In this document: positions 43,306 to 55,468 of the stretch, piece by piece
Numbering within the stretch: position 1 is the first letter of the stretch
Layout: the number at the start of each line of letters is the position of its first letter
From: Kosakonia arachidis
GTDB lineage: Bacteria; Pseudomonadota; Gammaproteobacteria; Enterobacterales; Enterobacteriaceae
Assembly: GCF_900116535.1 (NCBI RefSeq)
Contig: NZ_FPAU01000001.1
Location: 310,001 to 374,000 of the forward strand
Direction of reading: 5' to 3'
DNA: 64,000 nt
Made by a program: the position numbers and the translations under genes
The notes under the pieces: model-generated
Database searches by the model: none
Told to the model about the DNA's origin: nothing
Seen by the model: only the letters and a program-made list of their open reading frames with translations

Positions 43306-44541
43306 TCAGAGGCTGTCAGAAGGAATATCGTCGGTCCATTTGGTTGCCGTGTTAACCAGCTCCGCAATCATGCTGCGATTGAAACAAAGACGGTGACCAA
43401 GGGCGCTGACCTCTTCCCACTGGTGCTGTTCGTAGAGTTCGATCAGGCGCAGGTAAGGGTACAATGCGCCTTTTTTTTCCCGCAGCGCCAGCATGACATT
43501 GGCTGAGATATCGATCTGACTGATCAGATCCGCCATCGGCATTTCAAAAATGCTGTCGAGCTGTGAAAAGAGGCCAACGATAAATGCATCATCTGCGGAG
43601 TGGCGGCTGATCGAGTGCGCTGAGGCCAGTTCGCAAAACTTGGCGCGGATCAGGCTCTGGCGATAAATATCATCGGTCTCATCTTTATTCACCGATGTCA
43701 GGCAGGAGACCAGCACGAAGCGGCGTAACTCATTGGTGCCAAGATAAAAAATAATGTCTTTTAACGACTGGCTACGGATATGTTTAATGCCGCGGGCGTT
43801 AAAGACAATATTTTGTGCATAACGCATGATTTTGAACGACAGCGCCAGATCCTGCTTCAGCAACGCTTCGATCTTACTGAAATCCGGCGAATCGGCATTC
43901 ACCTCTTTCATCAGTCTCAGGGTGATGGCCTGGTTCTGAATCAGCTTGTTGGCGGAGTGGATCACTGGCCGGCTGAAAAAATGGCCCTGAAACAGCGTGC
44001 AGCCTATATTTTTAAAGCACTCATACTCGTTCTGCGTTTCGACTTTTTCTGCCAGAAACACCGTATCTTTTAGTAAGGTACCTTTGTCTTTGATATAGCT
44101 GCTTATTTCTTCCGGGGTGTTTACCCGCACATCGAATTTGATGATGTTGATGTAGGGGAGAAAGTCATTCCAGGCATCGCCAGGTTCGAAGTCGTCCAGC
44201 GCAAGGCGAAAACCATGCGCAGAGAGCTGTTTTACCGTGTGCAGCAGCAGCGGTGTCGGTTTGGCCGTTTCGAGGATTTCCACGATCACCCTGTCTTTCG
44301 GCAATGTTTCCGCCATACCCTGCACCAGTAATTCATAGGGGAAGTTGACGAAAATAGCGCTGTATTCTTTCAGACGTCCCAGTGGCGAGCCGAGGAATTG
44401 TTCCACAATAATTTGAGCAGTCGCATACTCCGGCGTTACGTCGGGGAATCGGTTTGTCATACTATCTCTGAACAACAACTCGTAACCGACTGTGTTCATA
44501 TTTGCATCAAAAATCGCCTGGCGGGCGACAAAAGAGAACAT
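43306..44541 (-). CDS. EAL-HDOD domain signalling protein (YuxH-like)
   Basis: A 411-residue cytosolic protein with an N-terminal degenerate EAL domain (about 1-200) and a C-terminal HDOD domain (about 205-395; LLKQDLALSFKIMRYAQNIV and EADDAFIVGLFSQLDSIFEM-type region). The EAL signature itself is altered (VGYELLFRDSM at the EAL position, LALDDFEPGD in place of DDFGTG), so c-di-GMP hydrolysis is unlikely and a binding or protein-interaction role is likelier. I chose the ATG at 44541 with GTGGAG before it. Monocistronic. Confidence 0.85.
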   Translation of the reverse strand: MFSFVARQAIFDANMNTVGYELLFRDSMTNRFPDVTPEYATAQIIVEQFLGSPLGRLKEYSAIFVNFPYELLVQGMAETLPKDRVIVEILETAKPTPLLLHTVKQLSAHGFRLALDDFEPGDAWNDFLPYINIIKFDVRVNTPEEISSYIKDKGTLLKDTVFLAEKVETQNEYECFKNIGCTLFQGHFFSRPVIHSANKLIQNQAITLRLMKEVNADSPDFSKIEALLKQDLALSFKIMRYAQNIVFNARGIKHIRSQSLKDIIFYLGTNELRRFVLVSCLTSVNKDETDDIYRQSLIRAKFCELASAHSISRHSADDAFIVGLFSQLDSIFEMPMADLISQIDISANVMLALREKKGALYPYLRLIELYEQHQWEEVSALGHRLCFNRSMIAELVNTATKWTDDIPSDSL

Positions 44542-44781
44542 GTGAAACTCCACTTACAGATGCCTGCAAATCTTTTAAAAGTCGGTAATGCGAGTATTTG
44601 ACCTGGTCAATCCCCCACCATTTTTCCGTAGGGTAAAATGGAAGCCTGGACGAAAACGGAAAAGACGCAAGTCGGAGCTGGGGAAGGCAGTATCTTTTGT
44701 AAACTTCTGAGGGATTTAAGTCAAATTCAGAATGGCTGAATCATACAGTATTGCGATATTTATCGGCAACTGAGACAAGAA
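44542..44781. other. intergenic region
   Basis: About 240 bases with the promoter of the EAL-HDOD gene. It contains TTGACC-T-GGTCAA (44598-44610), which shares half-sites with RutR boxes but has the wrong spacing. Confidence 0.4.
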
Positions 44782-44811
44782 AATAACCCGACGGTAGATA
44801 ATCGGGCTATT
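44782..44811 (-). terminator. intrinsic terminator of the pyrimidine operon
   Basis: On the minus strand AATAGCCCGA-N10-TCGGGTTATT followed by TTCTT, about 14 bases past the stop of the last gene. One G-U pair in a 10-base stem. Confidence 0.75.
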
Positions 44812-44824
44812 TTCCATGCTGGTA

Positions 44825-46111
44825 TCAGGTATTGCGCGCCACAACACCGGCTTTTTCCAGCATCGCGTGCAATAACACATTGGCTCCGGCGCTCACTTGT
44901 TCTGGTGATGAATACTCAATTTCGTTATGGCTAATGCCGTCTTTGCAGGGAATAAAGATCATTCCGGTCGGTGCCAGCATGCTCATATATACGGCGTCAT
45001 GTCCTGCTCCTGAAACAATATCCATATGAGAATAACCTAATTTCTGCGCCGCCCGGCGTACCGCCTCCTTACAGTCGGCATGGAAGGGCGCTGCCGGGTA
45101 CTGCGACACCTGGCGCAGGGCGATATCCAGCCCGGTTTTCTGCGTTGTTTGCTGGATAACGGCTTTCAGCGCGGCATCCATCTTATCGACCTCTGCATCG
45201 GTCATATTGCGAAAATCAATGGAGAACGTGACGCTGCCTGGCACCACGTTACGGCTGTTAGGATGCACCTGAACCATGCCCACCGTTCCGCGCCCGTGCG
45301 GGGCAAACTGGTTGGCGATGGCGATCACCTCCTGCATCAGGCCGGTGGCCACTTGCAGCGCATCTTTGCGCATTGCCATTGGCGTTGGGCCAGCGTGCGA
45401 CTCCATACCTGTGACCGTGCAGTCATACCAGCGGATCCCCAGCACCGCCTGTACCACGCCGATGGTGACATCCTGTTCTTCCAGAATCGGCCCCTGCTCG
45501 ATATGCGCTTCAAAATAGGCGCCAATCGGATGTTGGCCTGGCGTATGCTCGCCCGCATAGCCTATTTTGTACAACTCATCACGTACTGTTTTGCCTGCGG
45601 TATCGGTCGCTGCATAGGCTTGCTCCAGCGGAAAGATCCCGGCAAAAACACCTGACCCCATCATCACCGGAACAAAGCGCGAACCCTCTTCGTTAGTCCA
45701 GAACACCATCTCGACAGGGGCATCGGTTTCAATGCCGTTGTCGTTGAGTGTGCGAATCACTTCCAGTGCGGACAACACGCCAAAGTTACCATCGAATTTG
45801 CCACCGGTCGGCTGGGTATCGATATGGCTCCCCGCGACGATAGGCGGCAGGCTGTTATTCCGCCCGCCACGGCGCATAAAGACATTGCCAATTTGGTCTA
45901 TTTCCACCGACAACCCGGCCGCTTTGCCCCAGCCGACCACCAAATCGCGCCCCTGGCGATCAAGGTCGGTGAGTGTCAGGCGACAGCAACCGCCTTTCGG
46001 TGTCGCGCCGATTTGCGCCAGATCCATCAGCGATTGCCACAGACGCTGGCCATTTATGCGCAGGTCGCCCGTCGCAACCACGGCGTCCGGCGCGGAGATC
46101 GTTTCACTCAT
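44825..46111 (-). CDS. N-carbamoyl-beta-alanine amidohydrolase (beta-ureidopropionase)
   Basis: A 428-residue M20-family hydrolase of the hydantoinase/carbamoylase group. Metal-ligand regions: AGSHIDTQPTGGKFDGNFGV (His and Asp), VFWTNEEGSRF (Glu-Glu), HIEQGPILEEQ and the C-terminal SGAGHDAVYMS. The family includes allantoate amidohydrolase, but position directly after dihydropyrimidinase and PreTA makes N-carbamoyl-beta-alanine (or the beta-aminoisobutyrate form) the likely substrate, giving beta-alanine, CO2 and ammonia. It is the last gene of the operon, 15 bases after the dihydropyrimidinase gene. Confidence 0.9.
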   Translation of the reverse strand: MSETISAPDAVVATGDLRINGQRLWQSLMDLAQIGATPKGGCCRLTLTDLDRQGRDLVVGWGKAAGLSVEIDQIGNVFMRRGGRNNSLPPIVAGSHIDTQPTGGKFDGNFGVLSALEVIRTLNDNGIETDAPVEMVFWTNEEGSRFVPVMMGSGVFAGIFPLEQAYAATDTAGKTVRDELYKIGYAGEHTPGQHPIGAYFEAHIEQGPILEEQDVTIGVVQAVLGIRWYDCTVTGMESHAGPTPMAMRKDALQVATGLMQEVIAIANQFAPHGRGTVGMVQVHPNSRNVVPGSVTFSIDFRNMTDAEVDKMDAALKAVIQQTTQKTGLDIALRQVSQYPAAPFHADCKEAVRRAAQKLGYSHMDIVSGAGHDAVYMSMLAPTGMIFIPCKDGISHNEIEYSSPEQVSAGANVLLHAMLEKAGVVARNT

Positions 46112-46126
46112 CTTTTTTCTCCTAAA

Positions 46127-48897
<2,771 letters not shown>

Positions 48898-48905
<8 letters not shown>

Positions 48906-50289
48906 GAGAAGGCTCCTGGTAAAAGGTGGCATTGGCGGCGTCGGCCTGCGAAATGGTCAGTGCCAGTATGATGGAGCGGGCGGCGGCCTTGCCCTGCTTA
49001 ACCGCATCGACGGTGAGATCCAGCCCGCCTGCGCAGCAATCGCCACCGGCCCACACGCCGGGTAGCGAAGTGCGTCCTTCCTCGTCAACGGCGATGCGTC
49101 CGCCTCTTAACGCCACACCCTGCGCCGGACGCGGATCGTAGGTTTGACCAATCGCTTTCAGTACCATATCCGCCGCCAGCGTGAAGGTTTCACCGCCAGG
49201 CGTCAGCCCTGAATCAGTCTGTTGCATCAAGGAAAAGGTCACGCCGGTCAAACGGTTATCTTGTTGTTCGAAGCGCAGCGGCGCGGCCAAAAAGCGTAAT
49301 GTGACACCGCATGCTTTTGCCCATTGCTGCTCTTTCAATGAGGCTTTCATCTGGCTTTCGCCACGGCGGTAAACCAGAGTGACTTCGCGCGCGCCAAGCT
49401 TTTTCGCTTGCACCGCGGCATCCACCGCCGTCATCCCGCCGCCAATCACCACTACATTGCGGCCCACCGGCATCTGGCTGAGATCGGCGCACTGGCGCAG
49501 TTCGGCAATAAACTCGACGGCTTCGCGCACGCCGTGTGGCTCTGGCATGTCGCTGTCGAGCGCATTCACGCCCGCTAAACCGGGGCCAAGGAATACCGCG
49601 TTATACTCTGCGCGCAGTTGCGCCAGCGTGAAGTGCTGGCCCAGGGTTTTGCCGCAATGCAGGGTGATACCGCCTACCGACAGCAACCACGCCACTTCCT
49701 GCGCCGGAAAATCCCCGGTCACTTTGTAACGGGCCAGGCCGTATTCGTTCAGACCACCGGCTTTCGCGCGGGCATCAAACAGGTCAATCTCATGCCCGGC
49801 GAGTGCTAGTGCGTGTGCCACTGTCAACCCGGCAGGCCCGGCACCGACAATCGCCACGCGTTTTCCACTGCTGGCGGCGCGGGTAAACAGCGGTTGGCCG
49901 GGCGCGGCGAAAAAGCGATCGGTGGCGTAGCGCTGCAAACGGGCGATATCCAGCGGACGGCCATCCTGCGCATTACGCACGCAGGCCTGTTCGCACAGGG
50001 TTTCTGTCGGGCAGACGCGTGAGCAGGTGCCGCCCAGAATATTGGCCCGCAGGATCACTTCCGCCGCGCCGCGATCGTTACTCTGCGCAATGCGCTGAAT
50101 AAAACTCGGCACATCGATCTCTGCCGGGCATGCGCGGGTGCAGGGGGCATCAAAGCAGTAGTAGCAGCGTTCCGCTTCCAGCACTGCATGAGTGGAAGAG
50201 AGCGCGGGGTCGCAATCGCTGAATGCACGGGCATACTCCGCGGGCGTCAGCCGACCGGAGCAGATCCCCGGCGTATCGAGTGTGTTCAT
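48898..50289 (-). CDS. preT: NAD-dependent dihydropyrimidine dehydrogenase, PreT subunit
   Basis: A 463-residue FAD/iron-sulphur subunit that passes electrons between NADH and PreA. N-terminal Cys groups CYYCFDAPCTRACP and GGTCSRVCPTETLCEQAC hold the clusters; Rossmann motifs VAIVGAGPAGLTVAHALALA (FAD) and VVVIGGGMTAVDAAVQAKKL (NAD) follow. It is longer than E. coli PreT (412). TCAGGAGGCATA stands before the ATG, and a RutR-like operator lies 18 bases further up. First gene of the catabolic part of the operon. Confidence 0.95.
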
Positions 50290-50307
50290 TATGCCTCCTG
50301 AATAATC

Positions 50308-50323
50308 CTGACCAGATGGTTAA
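50308..50323. promoter_or_regulatory. RutR-like operator before preT
   Basis: CTGACCA-GA-TGGTTAA, matching the RutR consensus TTGACCA-NN-TGGTCAA at 12 of 14 specified positions. It lies 18 bases before the preT start codon, the same distance as the site before the ABC operon. Confidence 0.7.
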
Positions 50324-50437
50324 GTTTTCAGAAATAGCCATGCGATTTATATGCCATCTTGACGGCAACGGCAGTTGGGCAGGCGAAATCAGCGGTTCGG
50401 GGGATCTTCAGGAACGATTGCACTAAAATGATCGTCG

Positions 50438-50459
50438 CATTTTGGTGCATTTCGCACCA
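50438..50459. promoter_or_regulatory. palindrome downstream of the TetR gene
   Basis: TTGGTGC-ATTTC-GCACCAA, a 7-base perfect dyad in the 206-base gap between the tetR-type gene and preT. It could be an operator for an additional regulator or a short hairpin; the half-site order is the reverse of the NtrC consensus, so I do not call it NtrC. Confidence 0.4.
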
Positions 50460-50495
50460 ATTTTTCCGATTATTGCTGCATTTAGTAGCAAGATG

Positions 50496-51143
50496 TTATT
50501 CCAGGCCGCAGATGCGCCAGACGGCGCTCAGCACATGCTGCGTGGCGCGCGCTTGCATCGCGTCGCTATGAGCATCTTCGCCGCAGACGGCTTCCACCTG
50601 GATATCGAAATCGGCATAGGTTTGCGTCATCGACCAGACGGTAAAGAAGAAGTGGGTGGTATCCAGCGCGCGCATTTTGCCGGCGGCAATCCAGCCATCA
50701 AGAATGTGCGCTTTCTCTTCCACGAGTTGGCGTAGTTCGCTTTTCAGTAATGGATGTACGATCTGCGCGCCTTGCAGGATCTCGTTGGCAAAGAGTTTGG
50801 AGGCTTCCGGGCGGCTGAAACTGAAGTGGATTTTGCGCCCGACATACTCCGCCAGTGCGTTTTTCGGCTCGGCGCTGGCGCGGATCCTCTCCAGTGGCGA
50901 CAACCAGTCGTGGAGAATGTTTTCCAGCACCCGCAGATAAAGATTGTGCTTGTTGCCGAAGTAGTAGTGCAGATTGGCTTTTGGCAGACCCGCGGCGTCG
51001 GCAATCTGTTGCATCGTCGCGCCGCGAAAACCGTAGCGGGCAAACACGCGCTCCGCCGCTGGCAGGATAATGGCCTCGTTATCCTGACGAATGCGTCCCT
51101 TATCGGGTGACTCCACCACGCCGGGGAGAAGAACCTCATTCAT
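50496..51143 (-). CDS. RutR-like TetR-family regulator
   Basis: A 215-residue TetR protein. HTH at about residues 25-70 (RVFARYGFRGATMQQIADAA, GLPKANLHYYFGNKHNLYLR) and a ligand domain that follows RutR closely (ENILHDWLSPLERIRA; EASKLFANEILQGA; FFFTVWSMTQTYADFDIQVE-AV; RutR: LIFMIWASTQHYADFAPQVEAV). RutR binds uracil and thymine and releases DNA. The pathway it sits in and the RutR-like boxes nearby support a uracil-responsive repressor. It lies between the binding-protein gene and preT on the same strand. Confidence 0.9.
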   Translation of the reverse strand: MNEVLLPGVVESPDKGRIRQDNEAIILPAAERVFARYGFRGATMQQIADAAGLPKANLHYYFGNKHNLYLRVLENILHDWLSPLERIRASAEPKNALAEYVGRKIHFSFSRPEASKLFANEILQGAQIVHPLLKSELRQLVEEKAHILDGWIAAGKMRALDTTHFFFTVWSMTQTYADFDIQVEAVCGEDAHSDAMQARATQHVLSAVWRICGLE

Positions 51144-51184
51144 AGTGTGCTCCGTGAGAAAACCGCCCTCCCTGGCGGCGGGGG

Positions 51185-52198
51185 TTATTTCAGTTTGGCG
51201 GCGGCGTCCCAGACTTCGTGCGTCATACCACTGTCGCCCGGATCTTTTTTGATAACCGGGGTATCGCCGCCGCTGTGCAGCAACACGTCAATGGTGCGGC
51301 GGTACGCGGCCGGATCGAGATAGCCGATTTTCGGCGTATTGGCATTGGTGATGAGCTTCGCCACGTTCTCCATCTGGCGAGTCTGCACCTCTTCTGTGGC
51401 AGCGCCGGAGGCATCTTCAGCCACCACGATTTTCGCCGCTTCAGCCGGGTGTTTCACTGCGTAATCCCAACCTTTAAACGACGCTTTGAGGAATTTCGCC
51501 ATTTTGCTGACGAACGCCGGATCTTTCAGATCGGGGCCGAGGACATACAGCCCATCTTCCAGCGTGGAAACACCCTGATCTTCATACGGGAAAGTGATTA
51601 AGTCGTCCTGCTTCAGCCCGGCATCGATCAACTGCCAGTATTCGTTGTAGTTCATGGTCGAAATACAGGCGGCCTGATCCTGCAACAGCGGATCAACGTT
51701 AAAGCCCTGTTTTAAAATGGTGATGTCTTTACCTGGCTTGAGGCCCAGCTTGTTCATCCAGTTAAAGAACGGGTATTCGTTGCCGCCGTACCAGACGCCA
51801 AGGGTTTTACCTTTGAAATCGGCCGGGGTTTTGATACCGCTCGATTTTTTACAAGTCAGCATCATCCCGGAACGATCGTACACCTGGGCAATATTCACCA
51901 GCGGTACGCCCGCTTCGCGCGAGGCCAGCGCATCTGGCAGCCAGTCGACAATCACATCTGCGGATTTACCGGCAATCACCTGCACCGGGGAGATATCTGT
52001 GCCGCCGGGTTTAATGGTGACATCCAGCCCTTCATCCTTATAAAACCCTTTTTGCTGCGCCACGTAGTAACCGGCGAACTGCGATTGCGGCAGCCACTTC
52101 AGTTGCAGTGTGACTTTCTCGGCGGCGGCCGCCTGAAAGGCCAGTACAGACATTGCCGCCAGCAATAAACCCCGGCGCAAAGCGAAACTTTTTATCAT
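51185..52198 (-). CDS. ABC transporter substrate-binding protein (NMT1/THI5-like, pyrimidine type)
   Basis: A 337-residue periplasmic binding protein. Signal peptide to FQAAAA (about residue 26) and the NMT1/ThiY core: VTLQLKWLPQSQFAGYYVAQ, QKGFYKDEGLDVTIKPGGTD. This LKWxPQxQFAGYYxA pattern is found in pyrimidine and pyrimidine-moiety binding proteins such as ThiY, RibY and proteins of pyrimidine catabolism operons. Position predicts uracil, thymine or hydantoin-like ligands. GAGGAGTTATCTA precedes the ATG. Confidence 0.88.
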   Translation of the reverse strand: MIKSFALRRGLLLAAMSVLAFQAAAAEKVTLQLKWLPQSQFAGYYVAQQKGFYKDEGLDVTIKPGGTDISPVQVIAGKSADVIVDWLPDALASREAGVPLVNIAQVYDRSGMMLTCKKSSGIKTPADFKGKTLGVWYGGNEYPFFNWMNKLGLKPGKDITILKQGFNVDPLLQDQAACISTMNYNEYWQLIDAGLKQDDLITFPYEDQGVSTLEDGLYVLGPDLKDPAFVSKMAKFLKASFKGWDYAVKHPAEAAKIVVAEDASGAATEEVQTRQMENVAKLITNANTPKIGYLDPAAYRRTIDVLLHSGGDTPVIKKDPGDSGMTHEVWDAAAKLK

Positions 52199-52245
52199 TA
52201 GATAACTCCTCGGGTTAGTGAGCCTACATTGGTGCTAATCATCGT

Positions 52246-53325
52246 TTACTTCTGAGCGGCGCTCCCACGTAGCGTGGGGTGCCAGAAATTCACGCGCCGG
52301 TCGAGCTGAACCAGCAGGCTGTAGAACAGGGAACCGGCGACCGAGGCGACAACAATCGCGGACCACACCACCGGCATATGCATGCGCGCCGACTCGGTGG
52401 AGATGCGAAAGCCCAGCCCGGCAGTCGGCGACCCAAAAAACTCCGCCACAATCGCGGTGATAAGCGACAGTGTGGCATTCACTTTCAGGGCGCTGAAAAT
52501 AAACGGCATCGCGGCAGGCAGCCGCAGCACCCGTAGGCTTTGTCCCGGCGTGGCGGCGTAGCAATACATCAGTTCCTGCTCCAGCTTACCGCTGGCTTTT
52601 AACCCGGCCAGCGTATTGACCAGCGCCGGGAAGAAGGTCACCAGCGTGACCACGGCGGCTTTGGAAGGCCAGTCAAAGCCAAACCACATCACCGCAATTG
52701 GTGCGACGCCGACCAGCGGTACGGTGCTGGTGAGGCTGGCGACTGGCAGTAATCCGCGTTGTAAAAACGGCAGGCGGTCAATAAGAATAGCCACGCTAAT
52801 CCCCAGACCGCTGCCGAGCAGATAACCTGCCAGCACTGATTTGATCACCGTTTGCAGTACATCACCTGCCAGCAGCGGCACGCTATTGACCAGTGCGGCA
52901 AGAATGTCCAGTGGCGCAGGCAGAATGACCTGCGGAACGGCAAAACCGGTGACCAGAATCTGCCAGAACCACAGCAGCCACAGGCCGAGCAGTGCCGCGA
53001 CGCTGGCTGCCGGAAGTGTTGAACGCGCCAGACGCTGCACGCTGACCATTGCCAACAGTGCCATAGCGCACAGCGTCAGACCGTGAATCGGTTGCCATGC
53101 CAGCCACAGTACGCTCGCCAGCAAAGTCACGGCGAACAGACCGCCGCGCAGACGGCTGAAGGTGGCGGTGCAACCTGCCAGCGCACACAGTACCAGCAGG
53201 ACATTGACCAGTAGCAGTGGAGCCGATAACGGCGTTTGCCCGCTCAACTGGATCAGTGACAGCATCAACAACAGCAGCGCGCTGACCAGTAAAAAAGTGC
53301 CGGGTATCGCAGTGCGTTTCATCAT
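52246..53325 (-). CDS. ABC transporter permease (BPD, SsuC-like), pyrimidine operon
   Basis: A 359-residue permease, longer than usual at the N-terminus. Residues 1-110 hold extra hydrophobic segments (LLLMLSLIQLSG, LLLVNVLLVLCALAGCTA, LLASVLWLAWQPIHGLTLCA), then the standard BPD core with the EAA-type loop (LKASGKLEQELMYCYAATPG-QSLRVLRLPAAMPFI). It overlaps the other permease gene by 4 bases. The N-terminal addition is unusual for SsuC/ThiX relatives (about 260 residues). Confidence 0.88.
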   Translation of the reverse strand: MMKRTAIPGTFLLVSALLLLMLSLIQLSGQTPLSAPLLLVNVLLVLCALAGCTATFSRLRGGLFAVTLLASVLWLAWQPIHGLTLCAMALLAMVSVQRLARSTLPAASVAALLGLWLLWFWQILVTGFAVPQVILPAPLDILAALVNSVPLLAGDVLQTVIKSVLAGYLLGSGLGISVAILIDRLPFLQRGLLPVASLTSTVPLVGVAPIAVMWFGFDWPSKAAVVTLVTFFPALVNTLAGLKASGKLEQELMYCYAATPGQSLRVLRLPAAMPFIFSALKVNATLSLITAIVAEFFGSPTAGLGFRISTESARMHMPVVWSAIVVASVAGSLFYSLLVQLDRRVNFWHPTLRGSAAQK

Positions 53326-54203
53326 CCCCCCTTACGCTGGCGCATCACCAGCCGTTCCGTGAGCGTGACCAGCCCGGTTAACGCCAGCCCAAGCAGCGAG
53401 GCCATTACCAGCGCGGACCAGATCTGAATGGTGTTGCCATAGTAGGAGCCGGTCAGCAGGCGTGCGCCCAGCCCGGCCTGCGCCCCAGTGGGCAGCTCTG
53501 CCACCATCGTGCCGACCAGCCCGCTGGCAATTGCCACGCGAAACGCCGGAAACAGATACGGTAGCGAAGAGGGCAGGCGCACCGTCCAGAAGATAGCGAC
53601 ACGCCGTGCCGCCCAGGTGTGCATCAGTTCCATCTCCATTTTTTGCGGCGAACGCAGCCCCTGCACGGTGGCGATGGTGACCGGGAAGAAACAGAGATAC
53701 ATGGCGATAGTGGCTTTGGGCAGCATACCGGTGATGCCGATGCTGCCCAGGATGATCAGTACAATGGGTGCTATCGCCAGCACCGGAATGGTTTGCGAGG
53801 CGACGATCCACGGCAGCAGGGCTTTATCCAGTGTGCGAGAGTGAACAATGCATACCGCCAGCACCACGCCGAGTACGACGCCCATGGCAAAACCCGTCAG
53901 TGCTGCGCTGGCCGTGACCCAGGTATGCAATAGCAGGTTGCGCGGCGAGGTGAGCGGCCACTGGGTGATGCTGCTCCAGATATCCATGGCAATCTGGTGC
54001 GGCGCGGGCAGCAGCGGACGGCTGGCATTCAGCGCCGCCTGCATCACATCGTGATAGTTCCACGCGCCACGCGGTGCCAGTACGCGGTCAATCACGCCGG
54101 GCGCATTCAGCGCCAGAGCCAGCAAATACCACAGCACCAGCGCGACCAGCAGCACCGTGCCCACCGGCAGCACGTTCGCAATAAAACGCCGGTCAATGAT
54201 CAT
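53322..54203 (-). CDS. ABC transporter permease (BPD, SsuC-like), pyrimidine operon
   Basis: A 293-residue second permease with six hydrophobic segments and the EAA loop (GLRSPQKMEMELMHTWAARR-VAIFWTVRLPSSLPYLFP). Forms the channel with the other permease. The start overlaps the ATPase gene end by 11 bases; the far end overlaps the next permease by 4. Confidence 0.9.
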   Translation of the reverse strand: MIIDRRFIANVLPVGTVLLVALVLWYLLALALNAPGVIDRVLAPRGAWNYHDVMQAALNASRPLLPAPHQIAMDIWSSITQWPLTSPRNLLLHTWVTASAALTGFAMGVVLGVVLAVCIVHSRTLDKALLPWIVASQTIPVLAIAPIVLIILGSIGITGMLPKATIAMYLCFFPVTIATVQGLRSPQKMEMELMHTWAARRVAIFWTVRLPSSLPYLFPAFRVAIASGLVGTMVAELPTGAQAGLGARLLTGSYYGNTIQIWSALVMASLLGLALTGLVTLTERLVMRQRKGG

Positions 54204-55032
54204 GATGCCCCTCCACCAGCGCTTCGCGCACTTCGCGCGCCAGCGCCAGGAACGCGGGCGTATTACGGATCGCCAAATCGCGCTGTGCCGGAAGTGGGGA
54301 GTCGATCACCTTTACAATGCGCCCCGGACGCGGCGACATCACCACGATTTTGGTCGATAGATAGACCGCTTCGGCAATGGAGTGGGTGACAAATACCATT
54401 GTGCGCTGCTCGTTGTACCACAGTTGCTGAAGCTGCTGGTTGAGGTTGTCGCGGGTCAGTTCATCGAGCGCGCCAAAGGGTTCATCCATCATTAAAATCT
54501 TTGGTTCAAAGCCGAGCGCCCGCGCGATAGACACACGCTGTTGCATGCCACCCGAGAGCTGCCATGGGTACTTTTTCTCAAAGCCCTTCAGGCCAACGCG
54601 TGAAAGTTGCTCACGGGCGATCTCATCGCAGCGCTCTGGCGGTACGCCCTGAATCTGCAACGGCAATTTGACATTGGCTACCACGGTGCGCCACGGCAGC
54701 AGAACCGGTGCCTGAAAGACATAGCCGTAAGCCCCGGCCTGGCGCGCTTCTGACGGCGACATATCGTTCACCAGGACATCGCCGGAGGTAATCGGTTCAA
54801 GATCGGCAATGACCCGCAACAGGGTTGTTTTGCCGCAGCCGGATGGCCCGATAAACGAGACAAACTCGCCCTGGCGAATTGTCAGATTAATGTCCTGTAA
54901 CGCGTGTACGGGTTTATCCGCCGCCGGATAGATAACGCTGGCCTGACTAACGGTTATGGCGGGCCGCGTTGTAGCGCTGGTCGTTTTTAAGGACACCACG
55001 GCGCTCTCCTCAGCAAACATCACCTGGCTCAT
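54193..55032 (-). CDS. ABC transporter ATPase, pyrimidine operon
   Basis: A 279-residue SsuB/TauB-type ATPase: Walker A GPSGCGKTT (about residues 58-66), Q-loop FQAPVLLPWRTV, signature LSGGMQQRVSIA, Walker B ILMMDEPFGALD and switch His FVTHSIAEA. The N-terminal 25 residues (MSQVMFAEESAVVSLKTTSA) are an extension. First gene of the operon; a RutR-like box lies 18 bases before it. Confidence 0.93.
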   Translation of the reverse strand: MSQVMFAEESAVVSLKTTSATTRPAITVSQASVIYPAADKPVHALQDINLTIRQGEFVSFIGPSGCGKTTLLRVIADLEPITSGDVLVNDMSPSEARQAGAYGYVFQAPVLLPWRTVVANVKLPLQIQGVPPERCDEIAREQLSRVGLKGFEKKYPWQLSGGMQQRVSIARALGFEPKILMMDEPFGALDELTRDNLNQQLQQLWYNEQRTMVFVTHSIAEAVYLSTKIVVMSPRPGRIVKVIDSPLPAQRDLAIRNTPAFLALAREVREALVEGHHDH

Positions 55033-55049
55033 CCTGCTCCCCCTGTTTT

Positions 55050-55065
55050 TTGACTAACTGGTTAG
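55050..55065. promoter_or_regulatory. RutR-like operator before the ABC operon
   Basis: TTGACTA-AC-TGGTTAG, matching TTGACCA-NN-TGGTCAA at 11 of 14 positions, with its own dyad CTAAC-TG-GTTAG. It lies 18 bases before the ATPase start codon, the same distance as the preT site. Confidence 0.65.
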
Positions 55066-55468
55066 GTTTCTTTTTCACCATGCCATTTTTGTGCCAGGGG
55101 TTAATTTCCGCATTTTTACTGCATTTGGCTGCAAGATAATGAATTTTTCTCATCAATTTAGTGCAGATGTCGGCGCGTTTGCTTTGTGATGGGGCAGGAA
55201 GGGGAGTTGGGCGAGAAAGGGCAGCATAAACAGGCGCAGTGCGCGTGGTTAGTGACAGTTGTCGTATTTCTGCGTGCCAGTAGCGCGAAAAGAATGATCG
55301 ACGTCATACATCTTTCGCGCTGTACGCTCAACATATTGCCAGGATTAATCCGATTTACTACTATGTCCATACCCCTTACAGAGCTAACACCACATCAATG
55401 TGAGTGCCGGAGATAAGCGCCGGGCGGGGTAAAACCTTGCAAGTATTTAGATAGACTTAAAACACCAA
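55066..55468. other. non-coding region before orphan terminator
   Basis: About 400 bases with no convincing gene on either strand. The plus strand leads into a strong intrinsic terminator, so a small RNA or a decayed gene may lie here. Confidence 0.4.

Noticed and set aside
44598-44610. TTGACC-T-GGTCAA near the EAL-HDOD gene as a RutR box
   Set aside because: The half-sites fit but the centre is one base instead of about four (A-NN-T), so the two halves would be out of phase; likely chance.
50438-50459. NtrC site before the pyrimidine operon
   Set aside because: The dyad reads GGTGC-N5-GCACC, the reverse order of the NtrC consensus GCACC-N5-GGTGC, and no sigma-54 -24/-12 pair with correct spacing was found.
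55186-55416. 76-residue plus-strand open frame
   Set aside because: No family resemblance or ribosome-binding site; more likely non-coding DNA before the orphan terminator.
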